From Pseudomonadota bacterium (GTDB lineage Bacteria; Pseudomonadota; Alphaproteobacteria; Rhizobiales; Hyphomicrobiaceae), in assembly GCA_023428365.1 (NCBI GenBank), contig JAEYYQ010000341.1, positions 1 to 5,824 on the forward strand: 5,824 nucleotides of DNA. The letters are read 5' to 3'. Numbering within the stretch: the stretch's first letter is position 1; each line of letters begins with the position of its first letter. The position numbers and the translations under genes are program-made. Shown here in pieces: positions 1 to 5,278 of this stretch. Under the pieces are notes generated by a model that did no database searches, was not told where the DNA came from, and saw only the letters and a program-made list of their open reading frames with translations.

Positions 1-17
1 GTTGTAATGAACGGCAT
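1..17 (-). CDS. First codons of a further leftward gene (partial, unidentified)
   Basis: On the minus strand an ATG at 17-15 opens a frame reading M-P-F-I-T before the window ends. It is preceded by a consensus AGGAGG Shine-Dalgarno (28-23) with a 5-nt spacer. That ribosome site begins on the last base of the SDR stop codon, so the gene is almost certainly co-transcribed with the SDR and aminotransferase. Five residues are far too few to identify a family, and I assign no function. The call rests only on the strong ribosome site, its spacing and its tight placement behind the SDR gene. Confidence 0.6.
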
Positions 18-22
18 CCGAG

Positions 23-28
23 CCTCCT
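23..28 (-). promoter_or_regulatory. Shine-Dalgarno of the gene leaving the window at left
   Basis: Reading leftward, AGGAGG follows directly from the SDR stop codon TGA (30-28), sharing its A. It lies 5 nt before the ATG at 17-15. The match and spacing are near ideal. The overlap with the stop codon suggests that ribosomes finishing the SDR can reinitiate on the next gene. Confidence 0.7.
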
Positions 29-819
29 CAGATGATTGAGCGACGCGAAGCGATGCCACCGTCGACGGTGAAGATCGTACCTGTCGTGTAGCCCGAGCGG
101 AAGGACGCGAGGAATGTAATCAGGTCCGTGATCTCATGAAGGTGCGCCGGGCGGCCGAGCGGATAGCGGGCCTCCAGTTCCTGATAACGGCCGGAATCAC
201 CGAGCGTCGATTGCGCCCGCTTTTTGAGCATATTGTAGATGCGGTCGGTATTGACCGGCCCTGGATTGACGCCGACGACGCGGATGTTGTCATCGAGGCT
301 GTGTCCGCCGAGAGCCCGGGTGAACGCCATCAGGCTGGCGTTTCCGGTCGTGCCCGCGATGTACTGCGGATCGAACACTTCGCCACCGTTGCCGATGTTG
401 TTGATGATGATGCCACCACCATTCGCCTTCATACGCGGATAGATCAGGCGACACAGGTTGATATAGCCGAAAACCTTCAGCTCCCAACCTTCGCGCCAGC
501 GCTTTTCGTCAATATCGAACAAATTTCCGCTCGGAATCACACCGGCGTTGTTGACGAGAATGTCGATGTTTCCGCAGCGCTCAACCAGAGTTTCGCAGGT
601 GCCTGGCTGGGTGATGTCGAGCGGATGCAGCTCGACGTTCACGTCGGAAATCTCAGCAATTTCCTTCTTGATGCGCTCCAGATTTTCGGCGTTGCGCGCG
701 GTGAGGTGCAAATTGACACCTTCTTCCGCGAACGATCTGGCGACGCCTTCGCCGATGCCCTGAGAGGCGCCCGTCACCAGCGCCGTGTTTCCTTTGAGAC
801 GAAGATCCCTCTTCAGCAA
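28..819 (-). CDS. SDR-fold protein with a degenerate catalytic tetrad
   Basis: This 263-residue cytoplasmic protein has classical SDR length and fold. The dinucleotide-binding motif TGASQGIG is at 16-23, NNAG at 90-93, the PG motif in VNPGPVNTD at 185-192, and the C-terminal TGTIFTVDGG at 246-255. The active site is not classical. By-eye alignment puts K115, G143, G156 and N160 where Asn, Ser, Tyr and Lys of the tetrad belong, with the usual 13-residue Ser-to-Tyr spacing kept. From memory, a conserved proteobacterial SDR subfamily shares the local sequences WELKVFGYI and GNASLMAFTRALGG, so the change is probably old rather than decay. NAD(P) binding is likely, but ordinary carbonyl reduction or alcohol oxidation is doubtful. 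The start is TTG (819-817). An AAAGG lies only 1 nt upstream, and no in-frame ATG or GTG lies between here and the aminotransferase stop. The gene follows the aminotransferase by 44 bp and is probably in its operon. Confidence 0.9.
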   Translation of the reverse strand: MLKRDLRLKGNTALVTGASQGIGEGVARSFAEEGVNLHLTARNAENLERIKKEIAEISDVNVELHPLDITQPGTCETLVERCGNIDILVNNAGVIPSGNLFDIDEKRWREGWELKVFGYINLCRLIYPRMKANGGGIIINNIGNGGEVFDPQYIAGTTGNASLMAFTRALGGHSLDDNIRVVGVNPGPVNTDRIYNMLKKRAQSTLGDSGRYQELEARYPLGRPAHLHEITDLITFLASFRSGYTTGTIFTVDGGIASRRSII

Positions 820-863
820 TCCTTTGCTGGTGTTGTCATGTTTCGAAGCGCCGTCAGCAGGCG

Positions 864-2033
864 CTAAAAAAGCTGCAGGGGTTCGTTGATGCCACGCGCC
901 TCTTCGACGGCTTGCGGCAGCAGGGCGCAGAATTCCTCAACCCAGTTTTCAGGCACCGACACGCTCACCTTGATGAAGCGATCGCCGAACGCCTTGGTGT
1001 GATAGCTGCCCTGGCGAACCAGGATGTTATGCTTGGCCATGACCGCGCAGATCGCTTCCGGACGGACGCCTGCCTTTTCGGTTTCGATCACGAGGAAATT
1101 GCCGTTCGAAGGGAACACCGGCATTTCGAGACCGGGGATGGAAAGGGCTGCATCGCGCACCATCGCCTGATTGCGGCGCTGCGACTCCAGCACGCCCGGG
1201 AACCACTTTTGCTTCACCTCAAGCCCGGCAATCGCACCGCGCTGGGCGACGACGTTGGATCCGAGATTGTTCGGTGGCGCGTTGGTGAGTTGGCCCATGA
1301 GTTCGGGATTGGCGATAATGGCGCCAACGCGTAGGCCAGCGAACCCGAGCCACTTCGAGAAGCTCCACACCGTAATGGTGCGCTCGGGATAGTACGCCGC
1401 CGCGAGCGTGTGATCGTAGGCGAAATCGCGATACGTGCAGTCGTGGATCAGGTACGCCCCGGCTTTGCGCGCGATATCCGTGATCGCGATGATTTCGTCC
1501 TTTGTGCACACGGTTCCGAGCGGATTGTTCGGATCGACGATGTAAATGACTTTTGTCTTCGGTGTTACGGCAGCCGCCAGACGTTCCGGGTTCAGACGAT
1601 ATCCGTACTCGGTGCCATAGATTGGGATCTGTACGACATCGGCGCCAACCGCGCGGGCAAATGACATCGGCCACGCCCAGGTCGGATCGGTGGTCAGGAA
1701 TTCATCGCCAGGACCGCACAGCGTCCGGCACACGTGATAAAGCCCGGCCACCGCGCCGTCGGTGATGACCGGCACCATGCCTTCCAGGCCGAGATCGGCA
1801 GCAACCAGCGCACGCAGCTTCTCGAAGCCGAGAGGGGGGGCGTAAGCGTGGAACTCCTCATCATCGATGCACTGGATCATGGCTGCGCGGACATCCGGAT
1901 GAACCGGGTAGTGATTGGTGTTCTGCCCCAGCCAGCGGAGACCCGGGGTATTAACGAGCCGATCGAAGTGTTGATTGCGCTTTTCGAAATCCTGCATCTG
2001 CCCCACCGGCTGGTTGAATGCCAAAATCATCAT
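864..2033 (-). CDS. PLP-dependent aminotransferase, class I/II (fold type I)
   Basis: The protein has 389 residues, normal for fold-type I aminotransferases, and is cytoplasmic with no signal peptide. Visible landmarks are TDGAVAGLY (91-99) before the cofactor-phosphate loop, and DPNNPLGT (167-174) whose N170 should contact the PLP oxygen. D198 in HDCTYRDF should pair with the pyridine nitrogen, with Y201 close by. SFSKWLG (224-230) carries the Schiff-base lysine K227, and R235 in GLRVGA should bind the PLP phosphate. GNFLVIE is at 311-317. Where most relatives have Arg for the substrate carboxylate, FIKVSVS (353-359) offers K355. It would transfer an amino group between an amino acid and a 2-oxo acid, or do related PLP chemistry such as lyase or decarboxylase action. 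The substrate is unknown. ATG codons occur at residues 1, 2 and 13. Upstream there is only a weak TTTTAGG 9 nt before the first, so a start at residue 13 (1997) is possible. It is transcribed divergently from the transporter and likely heads the leftward operon. Confidence 0.93.
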   Translation of the reverse strand: MMILAFNQPVGQMQDFEKRNQHFDRLVNTPGLRWLGQNTNHYPVHPDVRAAMIQCIDDEEFHAYAPPLGFEKLRALVAADLGLEGMVPVITDGAVAGLYHVCRTLCGPGDEFLTTDPTWAWPMSFARAVGADVVQIPIYGTEYGYRLNPERLAAAVTPKTKVIYIVDPNNPLGTVCTKDEIIAITDIARKAGAYLIHDCTYRDFAYDHTLAAAYYPERTITVWSFSKWLGFAGLRVGAIIANPELMGQLTNAPPNNLGSNVVAQRGAIAGLEVKQKWFPGVLESQRRNQAMVRDAALSIPGLEMPVFPSNGNFLVIETEKAGVRPEAICAVMAKHNILVRQGSYHTKAFGDRFIKVSVSVPENWVEEFCALLPQAVEEARGINEPLQLF

Positions 2034-2035
2034 CT

Positions 2036-2066
2036 TGGTATGCCTAAAACATGATCTTGCATACCA
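2036..2066. promoter_or_regulatory. Paired GntR-type operator candidates in an inverted repeat
   Basis: TGGTATGC (2036-2043) and its exact reverse complement GCATACCA (2059-2066) form an 8-bp inverted repeat with a 15-nt spacer. Each arm also lies in a 10-bp near-palindrome. TGGTATGCCT (2036-2045) and TTGCATACCA (2057-2066) each match TGGTATACCA at 8 of 10 positions, and their starts are 21 bp apart, about two helical turns. FadR/FCD-type GntR proteins are known to bind short palindromes of the T-GT-N-AC-A type, and such a regulator is encoded at the end of the adjacent operon. That the regulator binds here is inference. Confidence 0.5.
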
Positions 2067-2109
2067 TCGAACTGCTGTCTAGGCTGCGCAGCACGTTGAG
2101 GAGAGGGTT

Positions 2110-2139
2110 ATGGCAAGCCGAGGAGGAAACATCGGATGA
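2110..2139 (+). CDS. Possible 9-codon leader frame coupled to tctC
   Basis: An ATG at 2110 opens the frame M-A-S-R-G-G-N-I-G followed by TGA (2137-2139). The stop overlaps the tctC start as ATGA. Upstream, AGGAG (2099-2103) lies 6 nt from the ATG, an excellent ribosome site that serves no other start. The tctC Shine-Dalgarno (2121-2126) lies inside this frame. A ribosome on the leader would therefore cover or clear the tctC site and stop exactly at its start, which is the geometry of translational coupling. The peptide has no recognisable motif and no run of a single amino acid suggesting attenuation. It could be chance, since purine-rich DNA easily makes such sites. Confidence 0.35.
   Translation: MASRGGNIG
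2121..2126 (+). promoter_or_regulatory. tctC Shine-Dalgarno (AGGAGG)
   Basis: The perfect consensus AGGAGG lies 9 nt before the tctC ATG at 2136. It fixes that start and predicts strong translation, as expected for a binding protein needed in excess over its membrane partners. Confidence 0.85.
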
Positions 2140-3134
2140 CGACATCGCAACGTACACGCCGTCACGTTTTGAAAGGGGCTACACTGCTTTCGGTCATGGC
2201 GGCAGCCGCGATTCTCGCGCCGCACGCCGTCAGCGCTCAGAGTTTTCCGTCAGAGCCGATTACGCTGGTCGTGAACTGGCCTGCGGGTGGTGGCATGGAT
2301 CGCGCCGGACGTCTGGTCGCTGAACATGCGAAGAAGCGGGTGAATGTGCCGATCACGGTGATCAACGTGGACGGTGCAGGCGGTTCGACGGGCGTTCGTC
2401 ATACCGCGGATGCAAAGCCGGATGGTTATACCGTTGGCATTCTCGGGGCGAGCCTTGTTGCCAGCCAGTATATCAATCCCAACGCCAACGCGATCGATGA
2501 CGTCGACTATCTCGCGTTTTTTGGTCCCGATCCGGCAGCTTTGGAAGTCCGTGCCGACACCGGCATTACCTCGATCAAGGACTTCATCGAGAAAGCCAAG
2601 GCGGGCGGTATCAAGAATGGCAACGATGCGCCCGGTGGCGTCTCGCACATCGCTGCGGCACTGCTTGAATCGAAGCTTGGCGTGAAGATTTCCAAGATCC
2701 CCTACAAGGGGTATGCGCCGACCGTTGCTGCGATCACTTCAGGTGAAGTCAACACCGCCACACTGCCGGTTCACCAGCTCGTCGATCAGCACAAAGCCGG
2801 CTCGGTAAAAATTCTCGGTGTGATGGCCGAGGATCGTCATTTCATGACGCCGGACGTGCCGACGTTCAAGGAGCTTGGTTTCCCGCTGATCGCCGGTGAT
2901 TGGCGGGCAATTTATATGCCGAAAGGTGTGCCGGCCGAGCGCAAGGCGTTCCTGGAGAAGCTGTTCATGGACACCATGAACGACCCTGAATTCCAGGAAG
3001 CAGCCAAGAAGATCGGCTTCGTGATCACTCCGAAGAATTCGGCTGACACGCTGGCTTTCGTGAAAGAGGACGATAAGAACCTCTATCCGATCCTTGATGA
3101 AGCCGGGCTCGTAAAGGCGCGGAAGAAAAACTAA
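2136..3134 (+). CDS. tctC: TctC/Bug-family periplasmic substrate-binding protein of a TTT system
   Basis: The 332-residue protein binds the substrate, typically a small carboxylate, in the periplasm and delivers it to the TctAB membrane complex. The N-terminus is an export signal: T-R-R-H-V-L-K-G (7-14) precedes a hydrophobic core at about 15-28, with a likely cleavage after AVSA (A34). The twin arginines R8-R9 resemble a Tat motif, though Sec export remains possible. Family hallmarks follow: FPSEPITLVV (37-46), the glycine-rich loop PAGGGMDRAGR (49-59), GAGG (80-83), PDGYT (95-99), GGVSHIAAALL (167-177), PYKG (189-192), and GDWRAIYMPKGVP in the second lobe. Length and motif order are normal for the family. 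It is the first gene of the rightward unit and has the best ribosome site of the operon. A strong hairpin follows it. Bug proteins bind varied carboxylates, so the ligand cannot be named. Confidence 0.95.
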   Translation: MTTSQRTRRHVLKGATLLSVMAAAAILAPHAVSAQSFPSEPITLVVNWPAGGGMDRAGRLVAEHAKKRVNVPITVINVDGAGGSTGVRHTADAKPDGYTVGILGASLVASQYINPNANAIDDVDYLAFFGPDPAALEVRADTGITSIKDFIEKAKAGGIKNGNDAPGGVSHIAAALLESKLGVKISKIPYKGYAPTVAAITSGEVNTATLPVHQLVDQHKAGSVKILGVMAEDRHFMTPDVPTFKELGFPLIAGDWRAIYMPKGVPAERKAFLEKLFMDTMNDPEFQEAAKKIGFVITPKNSADTLAFVKEDDKNLYPILDEAGLVKARKKN

Positions 3135-3162
3135 GCGCTGAAAACGACAACACGAATGAGGT

Positions 3163-3188
3163 GGAGGCGCGGTGAACCCGCGACCTCC
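3163..3188 (+). other. Strong intercistronic hairpin between tctC and tctB
   Basis: GGAGG-CGCGG (3163-3172) pairs with CCGCG (3178-3182) and CCTCC (3184-3188). This makes a 10-bp, mostly G-C stem with one bulged A (3183) and a 5-nt loop TGAAC. No T-run follows, so it is not a canonical Rho-independent terminator. Its position after the binding-protein gene fits a 3' mRNA-protection element that keeps tctC message more abundant than the membrane-subunit message, as known for several binding-protein operons. It ends 5 nt before the ATG at 3194, which argues against initiation there. Confidence 0.6.
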
Positions 3189-3198
3189 GCTCGATGCA

Positions 3199-3204
3199 AG
3201 GGGG
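3199..3204 (+). promoter_or_regulatory. tctB Shine-Dalgarno (AGGGGG)
   Basis: A purine-rich AGGGGG, preceded by CA, lies 4 nt before the ATG at 3209. The earlier in-frame ATG at 3194 has no ribosome site and abuts the hairpin. This is the main reason for choosing 3209. Confidence 0.5.
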
Positions 3205-3208
3205 CGAA

Positions 3209-3727
3209 ATGGACCAGTCCGGCGCCGAATACGATCCAAAAACGGACCCGCGGAACCGACTGGCCGCCGGGGCCTTTATCGCGCTCTGGGCGGCAGCCGG
3301 CTGGTATTCGGTTCTAACGAACAATCAAATCGTCGGCGTGGATTTCGGTGCCGATCCTGGGCCGGGATTGCTGCCCGCAATCGTTTTGACGATCCTGACC
3401 GGAGGCAGCCTCATTCTGCTTGGCGCAGGTCTTTACGGGCTAAAGGCGTGGCGGGCTCCATCGATCGCATGGGGGCGTATTGCCCGTCAGATCGTCATGC
3501 CGTTGCTGCTTGCGGTAGGTCTTGTCGCCTACATCCCCATCATCCACCTGCTTGGGTTCATTGCGGGTAATGCGGTGTTCGCCGCCGCATGGATGTTGCT
3601 TTTCGGGATAGGTGAGGTGCGCAGCGATCCTCGTCGGGCCCTGACGCAGATCGCGCTCGGGACGCTGATCGGCGTCGGCCTCATCTACTACGTCTTCATC
3701 TATTGGATCGGCGTTCCGCTGCGTTGA
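3209..3727 (+). CDS. tctB: TctB-family small membrane subunit of a TTT transporter
   Basis: The 172-residue integral membrane protein pairs with TctA in the inner membrane to form the secondary carboxylate transporter served by TctC. Hydrophobic segments lie at about 18-36, 53-78, 95-133 (long enough for two helices) and 146-168. This gives the four-to-five-helix profile typical of TctB. The family signature of an acidic or polar loop followed by a Gly-Pro turn is seen as DFGADPGPGLLP (45-56), just before the second helix. TctB is weakly conserved, so the position between tctC and tctA supports the call as much as sequence does. An in-frame ATG at 3194 would add five residues (MQGGE). I prefer 3209 for its Shine-Dalgarno and because the hairpin crowds 3194. 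The stop lies 33 bp before the preferred tctA start. Confidence 0.9.
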   Translation: MDQSGAEYDPKTDPRNRLAAGAFIALWAAAGWYSVLTNNQIVGVDFGADPGPGLLPAIVLTILTGGSLILLGAGLYGLKAWRAPSIAWGRIARQIVMPLLLAVGLVAYIPIIHLLGFIAGNAVFAAAWMLLFGIGEVRSDPRRALTQIALGTLIGVGLIYYVFIYWIGVPLR

Positions 3728-3748
3728 AGACGCGGCGTGGCAACCGAT

Positions 3749-3753
3749 AAAGG
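3749..3753 (+). promoter_or_regulatory. tctA Shine-Dalgarno (AAAGG)
   Basis: AAAGG lies 7 nt before the ATG at 3761. The alternative GTG at 3737 has only a poor GAAGA 6 nt upstream. This favours 3761 as the start. Confidence 0.5.
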
Positions 3754-3760
3754 CATCGCA

Positions 3761-5278
3761 ATGTACACTGACTTCGCCTGGCAGATGTGGGGGGTGATGA
3801 CCGACCCGCATCTTCTCGTGCTCAGCGTCATCGGGGTTTTGCTCGGTATCATTTTCGGCTGTTTGCCGGGCATCAGCTCCACGATGGCGCTGGCGATCCT
3901 GCTGCCAGTGACCTACGCGCTGACGCCAGAAGGCGCGATGGTGTTTCTGATGTCGGTGTTTGCCGCCACGGTTTACGGGGGGTCGATCTCGGCCATCATG
4001 ATCAATATTCCTGGCACGCCCGGCGCGATCGTCACGCAGCTCGAAGGCTACCCCATGGCGCGTAAGGGCAAGGCCGGAGAGGCCATGTTCTACTCGCTTT
4101 ATTCGTCAACGATTGGTGGTTTCATCGGCCTTGCCGTTTTGATGCTGGTCGCACCGTTGGTGGCGCAGGCCGCGATGCAGTTCCGCAGCCCCGAGTTCGC
4201 GATGGTGACCGTGCTCGGATTGACGATGCTGGCCTACTCGACGCCGGGCTCGACATTCCGCGGTGTGCTGAGCGGAGCGATCGGCCTGATGTGCGGCATG
4301 GTCGGCTTCGATGCGCTGACCGACGTCCCCCGCTTCACATACGGATCGGGTGCGCTTCTCAATGGCGTGGAGCTGGTTCCCGTCACCATCGGCCTGTTCG
4401 GTTTGGCCGAGGTGATGCGCAATATCGACGGAGCATCGGCGATACAGCGCGTGTCGACCAGTCTCGGCCGGTTGTGGCCATCGCGTGAAGATATCCGCCG
4501 GGTCACAGGATCGATCCTGCGCGGATCGGCGATCGGTATTGGGGTCGGTGCTATTCCAGCGGCGGGCTCAGCCATTGCCGTGGCGGTATCCTATGCGCAG
4601 GAACAGCGACTGTCGAAGCGCTCCAAGGAATTCGGAACTGGCGTGCCTGAAGGCATTGCCGGGCCGGAAGCTGCCAACAACGCCTGCATCGGTGGTGCTC
4701 TGATTCCGATGATGACCCTGGGCATTCCCGGTGACACGATGACAGCGGTGCTGATGGGCGCCTTGCTCATTCACGGCCTGCGTCCGGGACCGTTGCTGTT
4801 TGAAGAGCACACGGGTTATGTGGCCGCAGTCTATGTTTCGCTGTTCATCGGTACGTTGCTGACGTTCGTCTTCGGCATGATATTGATGCGGCAGTTCGTT
4901 CGTCTGCTGCAGGCGCCAAGTCATATCCTGCTCGTGTTGATCATGTTGCTGTGCATCGTCGGCGCCTTCGCCATGCGCAACAACATGACCGACGTGTATG
5001 TCATGATCGCGTTCGGCGTGATCGGCTACATCATGGCCGCGTTGGAGATCCCGGTGGCGCCGTTAGCCTTCGGTTTGATCCTCGGGCCTTTGCTGGAAGA
5101 AAATCTCCGCCGCTCGCTCATCGTCAGTGATGGAAGCTGGATGATTTTCGTAGAACGACCGATCGCGTGCACAATGCTCTTGCTCTCAGTGCTTGCACTT
5201 GCGTATCCGATGTTTGCTCCGGCGCTGAGACAACTATGGCGGCGTCGGCTCGGTAACCCTGATCAATCGACGTCATGA
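3761..5278 (+). CDS. tctA: TctA-family large membrane subunit of a TTT transporter
   Basis: The 505-residue polytopic inner-membrane protein forms the transport path and is expected to use an ion gradient. It shows the internal duplication of the family. The first half has GIIFGCLPGISSTMA (29-43) and YGGSISAIMINIPGTPGA (72-89). The second half has GIGVGAIPAAGSAIA (259-273), GVPEGIAGPEAANNA (294-308) and GIPGDTMTAVLMGALLIHG (321-339). Hydrophobic stretches continue to about 486, and the tail QLWRRRLGNPDQSTS is short and basic, so probably cytoplasmic. Length is normal and no key motif is missing. The ATG at 3761 is chosen for its AAAGG site. A GTG at 3737 would add eight polar residues (MATDKGIA) and cannot be excluded. 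The stop TGA overlaps the start of the downstream regulator (ATGA). The substrate class is carboxylates by family; the exact compound is unknown. Confidence 0.96.
   Translation: MYTDFAWQMWGVMTDPHLLVLSVIGVLLGIIFGCLPGISSTMALAILLPVTYALTPEGAMVFLMSVFAATVYGGSISAIMINIPGTPGAIVTQLEGYPMARKGKAGEAMFYSLYSSTIGGFIGLAVLMLVAPLVAQAAMQFRSPEFAMVTVLGLTMLAYSTPGSTFRGVLSGAIGLMCGMVGFDALTDVPRFTYGSGALLNGVELVPVTIGLFGLAEVMRNIDGASAIQRVSTSLGRLWPSREDIRRVTGSILRGSAIGIGVGAIPAAGSAIAVAVSYAQEQRLSKRSKEFGTGVPEGIAGPEAANNACIGGALIPMMTLGIPGDTMTAVLMGALLIHGLRPGPLLFEEHTGYVAAVYVSLFIGTLLTFVFGMILMRQFVRLLQAPSHILLVLIMLLCIVGAFAMRNNMTDVYVMIAFGVIGYIMAALEIPVAPLAFGLILGPLLEENLRRSLIVSDGSWMIFVERPIACTMLLLSVLALAYPMFAPALRQLWRRRLGNPDQSTS

Larger units (their letters stand above)
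2034..2135. promoter_or_regulatory. Divergent promoter and control region
   Basis: This 102-bp gap separates the starts of the aminotransferase (leftward) and tctC (rightward), so promoters for both units should lie here. On the plus strand TTGCAT (2057-2062) and TAGGCT (2080-2085), 17 bp apart, are a weak sigma-70-like pair matching 3 of 6 consensus bases each. On the minus strand TAGACA (2081-2076) is a fair -35, but no good -10 follows at normal spacing. The two operator-like sites overlap the plus-strand -35 and sit just upstream of the aminotransferase start, so a bound repressor could block both directions. Promoter positions are tentative. The regulatory role of the region is well supported by gene orientation. 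Confidence 0.6.

Noticed and set aside
136..867. 243-codon open frame on the plus strand, antisense to the SDR gene
   Set aside because: It lies opposite a gene with clear SDR motifs, shows no recognisable domain, and is the kind of long antisense frame common in GC-rich DNA.
1834..1840. Run of seven G within the aminotransferase as a phase-variable tract
   Set aside because: The tract is short, the frame is intact across it and it encodes a plausible APPLG segment. Nothing suggests slippage control.
2051..2323. 90-codon plus-strand frame beginning in the divergent region
   Set aside because: It overlaps the start of tctC in another frame, has a biased Arg/Ser/Gly composition and lacks a ribosome site. 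tctC is unmistakable.
2701..2717. Another GGTATGC inside tctC as a third operator copy
   Set aside because: It lacks the opposite half of the palindrome, is inside coding sequence for the conserved PYKGYAP segment, and is explained by codons.
3163..3193. Rho-independent terminator after tctC
   Set aside because: The stem is strong, but no T-run follows and tctB and tctA continue at once on the same strand. Recorded as a hairpin instead.
3172..3570. GTG start with GGAGG 4 nt upstream, opening a 132-codon frame overlapping tctB
   Set aside because: The ribosome site is the left arm of the intercistronic hairpin. The product is Arg-rich and low complexity, and the tctB frame has helices and the family Gly-Pro signature.
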